DNA from: an uncultured Comamonadaceae bacterium
Lineage (GTDB): Bacteria > Pseudomonadota > Gammaproteobacteria > Burkholderiales > Burkholderiaceae
Assembly: GCA_946482595.1 (NCBI GenBank)
Contig: CAMLSD010000002.1
Coordinates: 23,125 to 87,124 of the forward strand
DNA: 64,000 bases
Direction: 5' to 3'
In this document: positions 1-9,562 of the stretch, piece by piece
How the letters are laid out: each line of letters opens with the position of its first letter
Position numbering within the stretch: position 1 is the stretch's first letter
Made by a program: the position numbers and the translations under genes
Notes under the pieces: model-generated
Database searches by the model: none
Told to the model about the DNA's origin: nothing
Seen by the model: the letters and a program-made list of their open reading frames with translations, nothing else

Positions 1-354
1 GGCAAGGAGGTGATGGAGGCCTTCCTGAAGGCCGAGGGGCGCAACATCAACGTGCTCTACGCGCACAACGACGACATGGCCATCGGCGCGATCCAGGCCA
101 TCGAGGAGGCCGGGCTCAAGCCGGCCAAGGACATCCTCATCATCTCGATCGACGCGGTCAAGGGCGCCTTCGAGGCCATGATCGCCGGCAAGCTCAATGT
201 GTCGGTCGAGTGCAGCCCGCTGCTGGGGCCGCAGCTCATGCAGGCGGTCAAGGACCTGAAGGCCGGCAAGACGCTGCCCAAGCGCATCGTCACCGAGGAG
301 GGCATCTTCCCGATGGAAGTGGCGGCCCGGGAGTTCCCCAAGCGCAAGTACTGA
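1..354 (+). CDS. ytfQ: YtfQ-like galactofuranose-binding periplasmic protein, C-terminal fragment
   Basis: The window opens inside this gene. The reading frame is open from base 1 and about 117 C-terminal residues are present. They form the second lobe of a periplasmic sugar-binding protein of the ribose/galactose type (Peripla_BP_4). The segment [19 protein letters not shown] closely matches E. coli YtfQ as I know it, as does the following [18 protein letters not shown]. It should deliver galactofuranose or a related sugar to the YtfR/YtfT/YjfF transporter encoded at 4324-7992. The signal peptide and N-terminal lobe lie outside the window. An 80-base gap separates it from the chvE homologue. 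Confidence 0.85.
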   Translation, partial: GKEVMEAFLKAEGRNINVLYAHNDDMAIGAIQAIEEAGLKPAKDILIISIDAVKGAFEAMIAGKLNVSVECSPLLGPQLMQAVKDLKAGKTLPKRIVTEEGIFPMEVAAREFPKRKY

Positions 355-434
355 CCCAGACGCCGCCCGGCCCCGGGCGGGCGGCGAGCGCCCGAACGAA
401 AGCACTCGAACGAAAACCAACAGGAGACAAGACC

Positions 435-1508
435 ATGACACAACGCAGAGCCCTGCTCGGCGCCCTGGCCGCGGCCGTGCTGGCGGCCGCCACCTGGAGC
501 CCCGCCGCCCTGGCCCAGGACAAGGGCACGGTGGGCATCGCCATGCCCACCAAGTCGTCGTCGCGCTGGATCTCGGACGGCAACAGCATGGTCGGTTTCT
601 TCAAGGACAAGGGCTACAAGACCGACCTGCAGTACGCCGAGGACGACATCCCGAACCAGCTCGCGCAGATCGAGAACATGATCACCAAGGGCGTGAAGGT
701 GCTGGTGATCGCGGCCATCGACGGCACCACGCTGTCGGGGGCACTGCAGAAGGCGGCGGACCGCGGCATCAAGGTCATCGCCTATGACCGGCTGATCCGC
801 GGCTCGCGGCATGTGGACTACTACGCCACCTTCGACAACTTCCAGGTCGGCGTGCTGCAGGCCAGCTACATCGAGCAGAAGCTGGGGCTCAAGAACGGCA
901 AGGGCCCGTACCGCATCGAGCTGTTCGGCGGCTCGCCCGACGACAACAACGCCTTCTTCTTCTATGACGGCGCGATGTCGGTGCTCAAGCCCTACATCGA
1001 CAGCGGCAAGCTGGTGGTCGGCAGCAAGCAGATGGGGATGGACAAGGTCTCCACCCTGCGCTGGGACGGTGCGGTCGCCCAGGCCCGCATGGACAACCTG
1101 CTGAGCGCCTATTACACCAACCAGCGTGTCGATGCGGTGCTGTCGCCGTACGACGGCCTGTCGATCGGCATCATCTCGTCGCTCAAGGGGGTGGGTTACG
1201 GCACGCCGCGCCTGCCCATGCCGGTGGTGACCGGCCAGGACGCCGAGATCCCGTCGGTCAAGTCCATCCTGGCCGGCGAGCAGACCTCCACCGTGTTCAA
1301 GGACACCCGCGAGCTGGCGCGTGTCACGGTGGACATGGTCGATGCGCTGCTCAGCGGCCGCACGCCCACCGTCAACGACACCAAGACCTACAACAACGGC
1401 GTGAAGGTGGTGCCGTCCTACCTGCTCAAGCCGGTGAGCGTGGACGCCGGCAACTGGAAGCAGGTGCTGGTCAGCTCGGGCTACTACAAGGAAGGTCAGA
1501 TCAAGTAG
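435..1508 (+). CDS. chvE: ChvE-like multiple-sugar-binding periplasmic protein
   Basis: A 357-residue substrate-binding protein for an ABC sugar importer. The start at 435 is preceded by AGGAG eight bases upstream. It opens with a signal peptide (MTQRR, a hydrophobic stretch, then cleavage near ALAQ). The mature part begins [19 protein letters not shown] and contains [20 protein letters not shown], nearly identical to Agrobacterium ChvE, which binds galactose, glucose, arabinose and other aldoses. An upstream in-frame extension to 210 is rejected because it would bury the signal peptide. The partner ATPase and permease (GguA, GguB) follow directly, so this is a complete CUT2-family transporter. 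The exact sugar here is inferred. Confidence 0.93.
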   Translation: MTQRRALLGALAAAVLAAATWSPAALAQDKGTVGIAMPTKSSSRWISDGNSMVGFFKDKGYKTDLQYAEDDIPNQLAQIENMITKGVKVLVIAAIDGTTLSGALQKAADRGIKVIAYDRLIRGSRHVDYYATFDNFQVGVLQASYIEQKLGLKNGKGPYRIELFGGSPDDNNAFFFYDGAMSVLKPYIDSGKLVVGSKQMGMDKVSTLRWDGAVAQARMDNLLSAYYTNQRVDAVLSPYDGLSIGIISSLKGVGYGTPRLPMPVVTGQDAEIPSVKSILAGEQTSTVFKDTRELARVTVDMVDALLSGRTPTVNDTKTYNNGVKVVPSYLLKPVSVDAGNWKQVLVSSGYYKEGQIK

Positions 1509-1557
1509 GCCGCACGACACGCACCGATCCGCAATGACCGAGCAGCAAAGGCGTGCC

Positions 1558-3138
1558 ATGCAGGACACCCTTCTGGAGATGCGCGGCATCCGCAAGACCT
1601 TCCCCGGCGTGACCGCGCTCGATCGTGTGGACCTGGCCGTCAAGCGCGGCGAGATCCATGCGCTGGTCGGCGAGAACGGCGCGGGCAAGTCCACGCTGAT
1701 GAAGGTGCTCAGCGGGGTGCATCCGCACGGCAGCTTCGATGGCGAGATCGTCTTCGACGGGCAGCCCCGGGCGTTCCGGGGCATTGCCGACAGCGAGGCG
1801 GCCGGCATCATCATCATTCACCAGGAACTGGCGCTGGTGCCGCTCCTGTCGATCACCGAGAACATCTTTCTCGGCAACGAACCGCTGCGCCCGGGCAACC
1901 TGGGCGGCATCATCGACTGGACCCGGGCGCACCGGCTCACCGGTGAGCTGCTGGCCAAGGTGGGCCTGAAGGAATCGCCCGAGACCCTGGTGACCCATCT
2001 GGGCGTGGGCAAGCAGCAGCTGGTGGAGATTGCCAAGGCGCTGTCGCGCCAGGTGCGTCTGCTCATCCTGGATGAACCGACCGCCAGCCTCAATGAAGGC
2101 GACAGCCAGGCACTGCTGGACCTGCTGCTGGACTTCAAGGCGCAGGGCATCGCGTCGATCCTGATCTCGCACAAGCTCAACGAGATCAGCCGGGTGGCCG
2201 ATGCGGTGACGGTGCTGCGTGACGGCAGCACGGTCGAGACCTTCGCCTGCGTGCGCGACGGACGGCGCGAGGCGCCGGACGAGGAACGCATCATCCGCAG
2301 CATGGTCGGGCGCGAGCTGACCGACCGGTATCCGCGTCGTGTGCCGCAGATCGGCGAGGTGGTCTTCGAGCTGCGCAACTGGGTGGTGCATCACCCGGTC
2401 CATGCCGAGCGTGCGGTGGTGCGTGGCGTGAACCTGCAGGCCCGGCGCGGCGAGATCGTCGGCATCGCCGGCCTGATGGGGGCGGGGCGCACCGAGCTGG
2501 CCATGAGCGTGTTCGGACGCTCCTACGGCCAGCGCATCGGCGGCGAGGTGCGCCTGCGCGGCCAGGTGGTCGACGTGAGCACGGTGCAGCGTGCCATTGC
2601 CCACGGGCTGGCCTATGTCACCGAGGACCGCAAGGGCCTGGGCCTGGTGCTGGACGACTCCATCCTGCACAACGTGAGCCTGGTGAACCTGGCGGGGGTG
2701 TCGCGCCACGGCGTGATCGACGACGGGCGCGAGCATGCGGTGGCCGGCGACTTCCGGCGCAGGCTGGGCATCCGCTGCCGTGACGTGCTGCACAAGGTGG
2801 TCAACCTGTCGGGTGGCAACCAGCAGAAGGTGGTGCTGGCCAAGTGGCTGTTCTCGCGGCCGCAGGTGCTGATCCTCGATGAACCGACGCGCGGGGTCGA
2901 CGTCGGCGCCAAGTACGAGATCTACACGATCATGGCCGAGCTGGCCGCACAGGGCGCCTGCATCGTGATGATCTCGTCCGAGATGCCCGAGCTGCTGGGC
3001 ATGTGCGACCGTATCCATGTGATGAACGAGGGCCGCTTCGTGGCCGAATTCGACGCGGCCCAGGCCACGCAGGAACGCATCATGAAATCCATCATCCAGT
3101 CCGGCCCGCAGGCCAGGGAGGCCGCGCATGTCCAGTGA
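1558..3138 (+). CDS. gguA: Sugar ABC transporter ATPase, GguA/MmsA type
   Basis: A 526-residue ATPase made of two ABC domains in tandem. The first Walker A is GENGAGKST (residues 38-46), and the first Walker B runs into LILDEPTASLNEGDSQ. The second half has the degenerate P-loop GIAGLMGAGRTEL usual in CUT2 ATPases and a signature LSGGNQQK. I chose ATG 1558 because MQDTLLEMRGIRKTFPG aligns with the N terminus of Agrobacterium GguA; an in-frame ATG at 1534 would add eight residues. AAAGG lies about eight bases before 1558. It energises uptake of ChvE-bound sugars through GguB and overlaps that gene by 11 bases. Confidence 0.94.
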   Translation: MQDTLLEMRGIRKTFPGVTALDRVDLAVKRGEIHALVGENGAGKSTLMKVLSGVHPHGSFDGEIVFDGQPRAFRGIADSEAAGIIIIHQELALVPLLSITENIFLGNEPLRPGNLGGIIDWTRAHRLTGELLAKVGLKESPETLVTHLGVGKQQLVEIAKALSRQVRLLILDEPTASLNEGDSQALLDLLLDFKAQGIASILISHKLNEISRVADAVTVLRDGSTVETFACVRDGRREAPDEERIIRSMVGRELTDRYPRRVPQIGEVVFELRNWVVHHPVHAERAVVRGVNLQARRGEIVGIAGLMGAGRTELAMSVFGRSYGQRIGGEVRLRGQVVDVSTVQRAIAHGLAYVTEDRKGLGLVLDDSILHNVSLVNLAGVSRHGVIDDGREHAVAGDFRRRLGIRCRDVLHKVVNLSGGNQQKVVLAKWLFSRPQVLILDEPTRGVDVGAKYEIYTIMAELAAQGACIVMISSEMPELLGMCDRIHVMNEGRFVAEFDAAQATQERIMKSIIQSGPQAREAAHVQ

Positions 3139-4327
3139 CATCGCAGCGGCAGGCATCCACCCCGGCACACAGGTCGGTGCGGTGTCGCTGATCAAGGCCA
3201 ACCTGCGCCAGTACGGCATGCTGCTGTCGCTGGTGGTCATCATGGCGTTTTTCCAGGTGGTCACCGACGGCACGCTGCTCAAGCCGCTGAACCTCACCAA
3301 CCTGGTGCTGCAGAACAGCTACATCGTGATCATGGCGCTGGGCATGCTGCTGGTGATCGTGGCCGGGCACATCGACCTGTCGGTGGGGTCGGTGGCCGGG
3401 TTCATCGGCGCGCTCGGGGCGGTGCTGATGGTGCGCTACGAGCTGCACTTCCTGCCGGCCTCGCTGCTGTGCCTGCTGGCCGGTGCACTGATCGGCGGCG
3501 CCCAGGGCTACTGGGTGGCCTACATCCGCATCCCCTCGTTCATCGTCACGCTGGCGGGCATGCTGGTGTTCAAGGGCCTGGCGCTGGCGCTGCTGCAGGG
3601 CCAGTCGGTCGGCCCCTTCCCGGAAACCTTCCAGCTGCTGAGTTCGGGCTTCATTCCCGACCCGTCCGAGGACGGCCAGTGGCGGCTGGGTTCGATCATC
3701 GTGGGGCTGGTCGTGTCGGTGGCCTGGCTGACGCTGCGCATGCGCGAGCGGCGACAGCGCCTGGTGCACGCGATGGGCGCCGAACCCTTTGCGATGTTCG
3801 CCTTCAAGAACACGCTGGCCGTGGCCGCGGTGATGGCCTTCTGCATCCTGATGGCCTCGTACAAGGGCCTGCCCAATGTGCTGATCGTGATGTTCGTGCT
3901 GATGCTGTTCTACGAGTTCATCACCTCGCGCACCACCCTGGGCCGGCGGGTCTATGCGCTGGGTGGCAATGAAAAGGCCGCGCGTCTGTCGGGCATCCGC
4001 ACCGAACGGCTGACCTTCTACACCTTCGTCAACATGGGCGTGCTGGCAGCGCTGGCGGGCCTGGTGTTCGCGGCCCGGCTCAACACCGCCACGCCCAAGG
4101 CGGGCCTGGGGTTCGAGCTGGACGTGATCGCTGCGTGTTTCATCGGCGGGGCCTCGGCCTCGGGCGGGGTCGGCAAGGTGATGGGGGCGGTGATCGGTGC
4201 CTTCGTGATGGGTGTGATGAACAATGGCATGTCCATCCTGGGCATCGGCATCGACTACCAGCAGGTCATCAAGGGGCTGGTGCTGCTGGCGGCGGTGTTT
4301 GTCGATGTGCACTACAAGAACCGATGA
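3128..4327 (+). CDS. gguB: Sugar ABC transporter permease, GguB type
   Basis: A 399-residue inner-membrane permease of the BPD_transp_2 family (XylH/MmsB/GguB). It has roughly ten hydrophobic segments and the family-typical stretches MALGMLLVIVAGHIDLSVGS and FIGGASASGGVGKVMGAVIG. The start overlaps the end of gguA by 11 bases, and its stop overlaps the start of the next ATPase gene (ATGATG with TGA), which indicates translational coupling. Together with the two preceding genes it forms the ChvE-dependent importer. Confidence 0.93.
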   Translation: MSSDIAAAGIHPGTQVGAVSLIKANLRQYGMLLSLVVIMAFFQVVTDGTLLKPLNLTNLVLQNSYIVIMALGMLLVIVAGHIDLSVGSVAGFIGALGAVLMVRYELHFLPASLLCLLAGALIGGAQGYWVAYIRIPSFIVTLAGMLVFKGLALALLQGQSVGPFPETFQLLSSGFIPDPSEDGQWRLGSIIVGLVVSVAWLTLRMRERRQRLVHAMGAEPFAMFAFKNTLAVAAVMAFCILMASYKGLPNVLIVMFVLMLFYEFITSRTTLGRRVYALGGNEKAARLSGIRTERLTFYTFVNMGVLAALAGLVFAARLNTATPKAGLGFELDVIAACFIGGASASGGVGKVMGAVIGAFVMGVMNNGMSILGIGIDYQQVIKGLVLLAAVFVDVHYKNR

Positions 4328-5877
4328 TGCAGCCACGACTTGAACTGAGCGGAATCAGCAAGGGCTTTGGAGCGACGCAGGCCCTGCGGGGTGTGGGCCT
4401 GCGGCTGTTCGGCGGTGAGATCCATGCGCTGATGGGGCAGAACGGTGCCGGCAAGTCCACCCTGATCAAGGTGCTCACGGGTGTGCATGCACCGGATGCC
4501 GGGCGCATCGTGCTCGACGGCCGGGCCATCGCGCCGGCCACGCCGCTGCAGGCGCAGCAGCTGGGCATCAGCACCGTCTACCAGGAGGTCAACCTCTGCC
4601 CCAACCTGTCGGTGGCCGAGAACATCTTTGCCGGGCGCTACCCCCGCCGAGGCTGGCTGGCTGGCCGCATGATCGACTGGCCGCGCATGCAGGCCCAGGC
4701 GCGCGAGCTGCTGGCCGGGCTGAACCTGCATGTCGATGTCGGCCTGGAGCTGGCGCACTACCCGGTGGCCGTGCAGCAGATGGTGGCCATTGCGCGGGCG
4801 CTGGCCATCCGCTCCCAGGTGCTGATCCTCGACGAGCCCACCTCCAGCCTGGACGACGGCGAGGTGCAGCAGCTGTTTGCCGTGCTGCGCCGGCTGCGCG
4901 ATCAGGGCCTGGCCATCCTGTTCGTCACGCACTTCCTCGATCAGGTCTATGCCGTGTCCGACCGCATCACGGTGCTGCGCAATGGCGAACGGGTGGGCGA
5001 ACACCTGGCGGCCGAGCTGCCCGCGCCCGCGCTGGTGACCGCGATGGTGGGGCGTGAGGTCGTGATGTCGGGCGGCCGGGGGGATGCGGCGGGGGCCGGC
5101 ACCGGGCCGGCGCCTGCGGCATCGACTGCAGCGCAGCCTGCCGCGGCGCCGGCGGCACCGGCGGCACTGCGGGCCACCGGCCTGGCCCGGCGCGGCCAGC
5201 TGCAGCCGGTGGACGTGGCGCTGCACCCCGGCGAGATCGTGGGCATCGGCGGTCTGCTGGGCTCCGGGCGCACCGAGCTGGCGCGCCTGCTGTTCGGGCT
5301 GGACCGTGCCGAAGCCGGCCGGATCGAGGTGCAGGGCCGGCCGGCCCGGTGGGATCGGCCCGCCCAGGCCATCCGCCGCGGGCTGGCGCTGTGCCCCGAG
5401 GACCGCAAGGCCGAAGGCATCGTCGCCGAGCTGTCGGTGCGCGAGAACGTGGCCCTGGCGCTGCAGGCCCGGCGCGGCCTGTGGCGCAACCTCGGCCGCG
5501 CCGAACAGGAGGCGCTGGCGCTGCGCTACATCGCTGCGCTGGGCATCAAGACGGCCGACATTGAAACCCCCATCGGTCGCCTGTCCGGCGGCAACCAGCA
5601 GAAGGCCGTGCTGGCCCGCTGGCTGGCCACCGACCCGCAGGTGCTGCTGCTCGACGAGCCCACGCGGGGCATCGACGTGGCCGCCAAGCAGGAGATCATG
5701 GACGAGATCACCCGGCTGGCACGCGAGGGCATGGCGGTCATGTTCATCTCGTCCGAAATGGCTGAGGTCGTGCGCCTGTCCGACCGCATCGTGGTGATGC
5801 GCAACCGGGCCAAGGCCGCCGAGCTGCCCGGCGGCAGCAGCGAGCAGGCCATCTACGACATCATTGCAGGAGCCTGA
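4324..5877 (+). CDS. ytfR: Galactofuranose-type ABC transporter ATPase, YtfR-like
   Basis: A 517-residue tandem ABC ATPase. Walker A is GQNGAGKST (residues 38-46), followed by the Q-loop region STVYQEVNLCPNLSVAENIF and Walker B LILDEPTSSLDDG. The second domain carries GIGGLLGSGRTEL and LSGGNQQKAVLARWL. The two halves are joined by an unusually Ala/Pro/Gly-rich linker of about 40 residues encoded around 5080-5170, which is longer than in E. coli YtfR (about 500 residues). The start ATG sits on the stop codon of gguB. It is followed by two permeases like YtfT and YjfF, so it should power the transporter served by the YtfQ-like protein at the left edge. Confidence 0.9.
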   Translation: MMQPRLELSGISKGFGATQALRGVGLRLFGGEIHALMGQNGAGKSTLIKVLTGVHAPDAGRIVLDGRAIAPATPLQAQQLGISTVYQEVNLCPNLSVAENIFAGRYPRRGWLAGRMIDWPRMQAQARELLAGLNLHVDVGLELAHYPVAVQQMVAIARALAIRSQVLILDEPTSSLDDGEVQQLFAVLRRLRDQGLAILFVTHFLDQVYAVSDRITVLRNGERVGEHLAAELPAPALVTAMVGREVVMSGGRGDAAGAGTGPAPAASTAAQPAAAPAAPAALRATGLARRGQLQPVDVALHPGEIVGIGGLLGSGRTELARLLFGLDRAEAGRIEVQGRPARWDRPAQAIRRGLALCPEDRKAEGIVAELSVRENVALALQARRGLWRNLGRAEQEALALRYIAALGIKTADIETPIGRLSGGNQQKAVLARWLATDPQVLLLDEPTRGIDVAAKQEIMDEITRLAREGMAVMFISSEMAEVVRLSDRIVVMRNRAKAAELPGGSSEQAIYDIIAGA

Positions 5878-5881
5878 GGTC

Positions 5882-6958
5882 ATGTCCTCGCCCGCCTTGT
5901 CCTTCCACACGCGCTGGCAGCGCCTCAGCCAGGCGCCGCTGTTCTGGCCCCTGGCCACCCTGGCCGCCCTGCTGGTGGTGAGCGCCTGGCTCAACCCCGC
6001 CTTCCTGCAGCTGAGCTGGCGTGACGGGCACCTGTACGGCAGTGTCATCGACATCCTCAACCGTGCCGCGCCGCTGGTGGTCGTGTCGCTGGGCATGACG
6101 CTGGTGATCGCCACGCGCGGCATCGACATCTCGGTCGGTGCCGTGGTGGCCATTGCCGCGGCCGTGGCGGCCCTGATGGTCGGCGGGCAGCTGGTGGTGC
6201 GTGACGGCGTGCCCACGCATGTGAGCCGCTTCCCGATGGCCCTGGCGCTGCTGGCGGCGCTGGCCGTGGCCACGCTGGCCGGCCTGTGGAACGGCCTGCT
6301 GGTCGCCCGCGTGGGCATGCAGCCCATCATCGCCACGCTGATCCTGATGGTGGCCGGGCGCGGCGTGGCGCAACTGCTCACCGGGGGGCAGATCATCACG
6401 GTGTACTACCCGCCGTTTTTCGTGCTGGGCAATGGCTTCTGGCTGGGCCTGCCGGTGGCGCTGTTCGTGGCGGCGATCACCTGGGGCGTGCTGCATCTGG
6501 CCTTGCGCACCACGGCGCTGGGCCTGTTCATCCAGGCCATCGGCATCAATCCGCGGGCGGCCCACCTGGCCGGCGTGCCGGCGCGGCGCATCGTGGTGGG
6601 GGTGTATGCGCTGTGCGGGCTGTGTGCCGGCATTGCCGGGCTGCTGATCAGTTCCAACGTCAAGAGTGCGGACGGCAACAACGCCGGTCAGTTGATGGAG
6701 CTGGATGCGATCCTGGCCGTGACGCTGGGCGGCACCCTGCTGACGGGCGGGCGGTTCTCGCTGGCCGGCAGTGTGGTGGGGGCGCTCATCATCCAGACGC
6801 TCACCTCGCTGATCTACTCGATGGGCGTGCCGCCCGAGGTCAATCTGGTCGTGAAGGCGGCGGTGGTGTTTGTGGTGATGCTGCTGCAGTCGGCGGCGTT
6901 CCGGCAATGGCTGCGTGAACTCGCGGTTCGGCCTTCGGTGCACGGGGGGCAGCCATGA
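5882..6958 (+). CDS. ytfT: Galactofuranose-type ABC transporter permease, YtfT-like
   Basis: A 358-residue BPD_transp_2 permease with about eight to ten membrane segments. The segment VVVSLGMTLVIATRGIDISV is the hallmark loop and helix of CUT2 permeases. ATG 5882 is preferred over a TTG 18 bases upstream, and GGAGCCTGAGG precedes it. It lies four bases after ytfR and overlaps yjfF by four bases (ATGA). In E. coli YtfT and YjfF form the heterodimeric channel of the galactofuranose importer; the pairing here is inferred from order and similarity. Confidence 0.9.
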   Translation: MSSPALSFHTRWQRLSQAPLFWPLATLAALLVVSAWLNPAFLQLSWRDGHLYGSVIDILNRAAPLVVVSLGMTLVIATRGIDISVGAVVAIAAAVAALMVGGQLVVRDGVPTHVSRFPMALALLAALAVATLAGLWNGLLVARVGMQPIIATLILMVAGRGVAQLLTGGQIITVYYPPFFVLGNGFWLGLPVALFVAAITWGVLHLALRTTALGLFIQAIGINPRAAHLAGVPARRIVVGVYALCGLCAGIAGLLISSNVKSADGNNAGQLMELDAILAVTLGGTLLTGGRFSLAGSVVGALIIQTLTSLIYSMGVPPEVNLVVKAAVVFVVMLLQSAAFRQWLRELAVRPSVHGGQP

Positions 6959-7992
6959 ACCGCACGGTCAGCTCGGTGGTCGACCTGCCCGCCCAGGTCA
7001 CGCAGGCCGGCAGCGGCAGCGCGCCGCGCTCGTGGCGCCTGGCGGCGCGCCACAAGCCGGTGGCGGCCACCTTCGTGCTGCTGCTGGCGATGTCGGTGTT
7101 CGGATCGCTGATGTACGACGGCTTCCTGTCGCCGCAGGTGTTTCTCAATCTGTTGATCGACAACGCCTTTCTCGTGATCGTGGCCGTGGGCATGACCTTC
7201 GTGATCCTGTCCGGCGGCATCGACCTGTCGGTCGGCTCGGTGATCGCGCTGACCACCATGGTGTCGGCCGCGCTGGTCGAGCATGCCGGCTGGAGCGCGG
7301 GCACGGTGATCCCGCTGGTGCTGGTGATGGGCCTGCTGTTCGGTGCGGCGCAGGGCTGGCTGATCCAGCGCTTTCGGCTGCAGCCCTTCATCGTCACGCT
7401 GGCCGGCATGTTCCTCGCGCGGGGGCTGTGCTATCTGATCAGCATCGACTCCATCAGCATCGACGACCCGGTCTACGCCGCGGCCGCGCAGACGCGTGTG
7501 CCGCTGGGCGAGGACGCCTCACTCACGATCGGCGCGCTGCTGGCGCTGGGGGTGGTGGTGCTGGCGGCCTGGATCGCGCAGGGCACCGGGTTCGGTCGCA
7601 CCGTCTATGCGATGGGCGGCAATGAAAGCTCCGCGGTGCTGATGGGCCTGCCGGTGGCCCGCACCACGGTGGGTGTCTATGCGCTCAGCGGGCTGTGCTC
7701 GGCGCTGGCTGGTGTGGTGTTCACCTTCTACATGCTGTCGGGCTACGGCCTGCATGCCGTGGGCATGGAGCTCGATGCGATTGCCGCGGTGGTGATCGGC
7801 GGCACGCTGCTGTCGGGCGGTGTGGGGTATGTGGCCGGCACCCTGCTGGGGGTGCTGGTGCTGGGCATGATCCAGACGCTCATCATGTTCGACGGCAGCC
7901 TGAGCTCCTGGTGGACGCGCATCGTGATTGGCCTGCTGCTGTTCGTCTTCTGCCTGATGCAGCGCCTGTTCGAGTCGGACCGCAAGGCATGA
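6955..7992 (+). CDS. yjfF: Galactofuranose-type ABC transporter permease, YjfF-like
   Basis: A 345-residue permease of the same family as its upstream neighbour, containing VIVAVGMTFVILSGGIDLSV and GTLLSGGVGYVAGTLLGVLV. Two consecutive, non-identical permease genes after one ATPase match the YtfR-YtfT-YjfF arrangement of E. coli. The gene overlaps ytfT and dgoK by four bases each, so import and the first catabolic kinase are translationally coupled. Confidence 0.9.
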   Translation: MNRTVSSVVDLPAQVTQAGSGSAPRSWRLAARHKPVAATFVLLLAMSVFGSLMYDGFLSPQVFLNLLIDNAFLVIVAVGMTFVILSGGIDLSVGSVIALTTMVSAALVEHAGWSAGTVIPLVLVMGLLFGAAQGWLIQRFRLQPFIVTLAGMFLARGLCYLISIDSISIDDPVYAAAAQTRVPLGEDASLTIGALLALGVVVLAAWIAQGTGFGRTVYAMGGNESSAVLMGLPVARTTVGVYALSGLCSALAGVVFTFYMLSGYGLHAVGMELDAIAAVVIGGTLLSGGVGYVAGTLLGVLVLGMIQTLIMFDGSLSSWWTRIVIGLLLFVFCLMQRLFESDRKA

Positions 7993-8921
7993 GTGCCGCG
8001 ACCGCATCGCCGTCGGTCTGGGTGGGTGTGGACTGGGGCACCACGCACCGCAGGCTGTGGGCGCATCGCCACGGCGAGGTCGTGGCCAGCCATGCCGACG
8101 ACCAGGGGCTGCTGGCCAGCGCACCGCAATTCGGCGCCTCGCTCGATGCGGCCCTGCGTCACCTGTCGCTCGACCCCGCCGCCTGCCGTGTCGTGATGTC
8201 CGGCATGGTGGGCAGCGCCCAGGGCTGGCGGGCCGTGCCCTACCTCGACGCCAGCCTGCCGCTGGCGGCGTGGCCCCAGCACCTGGTGGCACTGGACACG
8301 CCGGCACCCCGCCTGATCGTGCCCGGCCTGCGCTGGAGCGGGCCCGACGGCGCGGTGGACGTGATGCGCGGCGAAGAAACCCAACTGCTCGGTGCCCTGC
8401 ATCTGCTGGGCGCGCTCGACGCCGACGGCTGGTTCGTGCTGCCGGGCACCCACAGCAAGTGGGTGCGGCTGCGCCATGGGCGCGTGGCCTCCCTGCGCAC
8501 CCACCTCAGCGGTGAACTCCATGGCCTGCTGACCCGGCATGGCACGCTGGGCGCGCTGCTGCACGAACTGCCGCACGAGGAGGTCACACCCGGATCGCCG
8601 GGCTTTGATGCGGGTGTGGCTGCCGCCGGGCAGGGCAGCCTCGCGCATGGCCTGTTCGGTGGCCGCGCCCGTGTGGTCACCGGCATGATGCCGCGCGAGC
8701 ATCTGGGCGCCTACCTCAGCGGCATCCTGCTGGGCAGCGAGTGGCACGACACACTGCACCGGGCCGGTGGTGCCCTGGACGGGCCGGTGCGCATCATCGG
8801 CAGCCCGGGCCTGGCCGAGCTGCACGCACACTGCGCACGGGCATTCGGTGTGCCGGTGCAGGTGCTGGACGTGCAGGCGGTGCAACGGGCCGCCTGGGCG
8901 GCGCTGGGGGCGCGCGCATGA
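7989..8921 (+). CDS. dgoK: 2-dehydro-3-deoxygalactonokinase
   Basis: A 310-residue sugar-acid kinase that phosphorylates 2-keto-3-deoxygalactonate at the 6-position with ATP. The N terminus VWVGVDWGTTHRRLW is the phosphate-1 loop of the ASKHA fold. VVMSGMVGSAQGW, MRGEETQLLGA and LPGTHSKWV match conserved blocks of E. coli DgoK. The start ATGA overlaps the yjfF stop and its own stop overlaps the dgoA start. Pairing with the aldolase places the operon in galactonate/galactose degradation by the De Ley-Doudoroff route; the galactose dehydrogenase, lactonase and galactonate dehydratase are not in this window. Confidence 0.93.
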   Translation: MSAATASPSVWVGVDWGTTHRRLWAHRHGEVVASHADDQGLLASAPQFGASLDAALRHLSLDPAACRVVMSGMVGSAQGWRAVPYLDASLPLAAWPQHLVALDTPAPRLIVPGLRWSGPDGAVDVMRGEETQLLGALHLLGALDADGWFVLPGTHSKWVRLRHGRVASLRTHLSGELHGLLTRHGTLGALLHELPHEEVTPGSPGFDAGVAAAGQGSLAHGLFGGRARVVTGMMPREHLGAYLSGILLGSEWHDTLHRAGGALDGPVRIIGSPGLAELHAHCARAFGVPVQVLDVQAVQRAAWAALGARA

Positions 8922-9538
8922 GCACGGCGATCGAGCTGGTGGCCATCCTGCGAGGGCTGCAGCCCGAGCGTGCACAGGCGGTCGGCGAAGCCCTGTGCGA
9001 GGCTGGCTTCGATGCCATCGAGGTGCCGCTGAACCGGCCGAATGCCTTGCGCAGCATCGAGGTGCTGGCGCAGGCGGTGGGGGGCAGCGTGCAGGTGGGG
9101 GCCGGCACCGTGATGTCGGTGAGCGATGTCGATGCGGTGGTGTCGGCCGGCGGACGCCTGATCGTGTCGCCGCATTGTGATGTGCAGGTGATCCAGCGGG
9201 CCTGCTCGGCGGGCCTCACCGTGGCACCCGGGGTGTTCACCGCCACCGAGGCCTTCACGGCGCTGCGATCCGGTGCGCATGCGCTAAAGCTCTTTCCGGC
9301 CGAGGCGCTGGGGCCTGCGGGTCTGGCGGCCCTGGCCACGGTGCTGCCCGCGGGCACCCGCCTGTGGCCGGTGGGTGGGGTGACGCCCGAACGCCTGGCG
9401 GTGTGGGTACGCGCCGGGGCCACGGGCTTTGGACTGGGCGGGGCGCTGTTCCGCCCCGAGTGGGGCCTTGATCAGGTGATGCAGCAGGCCCGGGCCTTCC
9501 GGTCGGCCCGCGAGGCCCTGGCCTCGCAGGCGACGTGA
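8918..9538 (+). CDS. dgoA: 2-dehydro-3-deoxy-6-phosphogalactonate aldolase
   Basis: A 206-residue class I aldolase of the KDPG/KDPGal family that splits KDPGal into pyruvate and glyceraldehyde-3-phosphate. The Schiff-base lysine is K124 in HALKLFPAEALG, and the catalytic glutamate is in FDAIEVPLN. The glycine-rich phosphate loop is PVGGVTPE. Length matches E. coli DgoA (205). It overlaps dgoK by four bases and is the last gene of the plus-strand operon; the porin gene converges after only 24 bases. Confidence 0.93.
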   Translation: MSTAIELVAILRGLQPERAQAVGEALCEAGFDAIEVPLNRPNALRSIEVLAQAVGGSVQVGAGTVMSVSDVDAVVSAGGRLIVSPHCDVQVIQRACSAGLTVAPGVFTATEAFTALRSGAHALKLFPAEALGPAGLAALATVLPAGTRLWPVGGVTPERLAVWVRAGATGFGLGGALFRPEWGLDQVMQQARAFRSAREALASQAT

Positions 9539-9562
9539 AGGCCGCGCTCGACCGCAACGCGA

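Noticed and set aside
57..1817. 586-residue minus-strand open frame across the binding-protein genes
   Set aside because: It is antisense to ytfQ, chvE and gguA, has no recognisable domain, and arises from the GC-rich codon bias.
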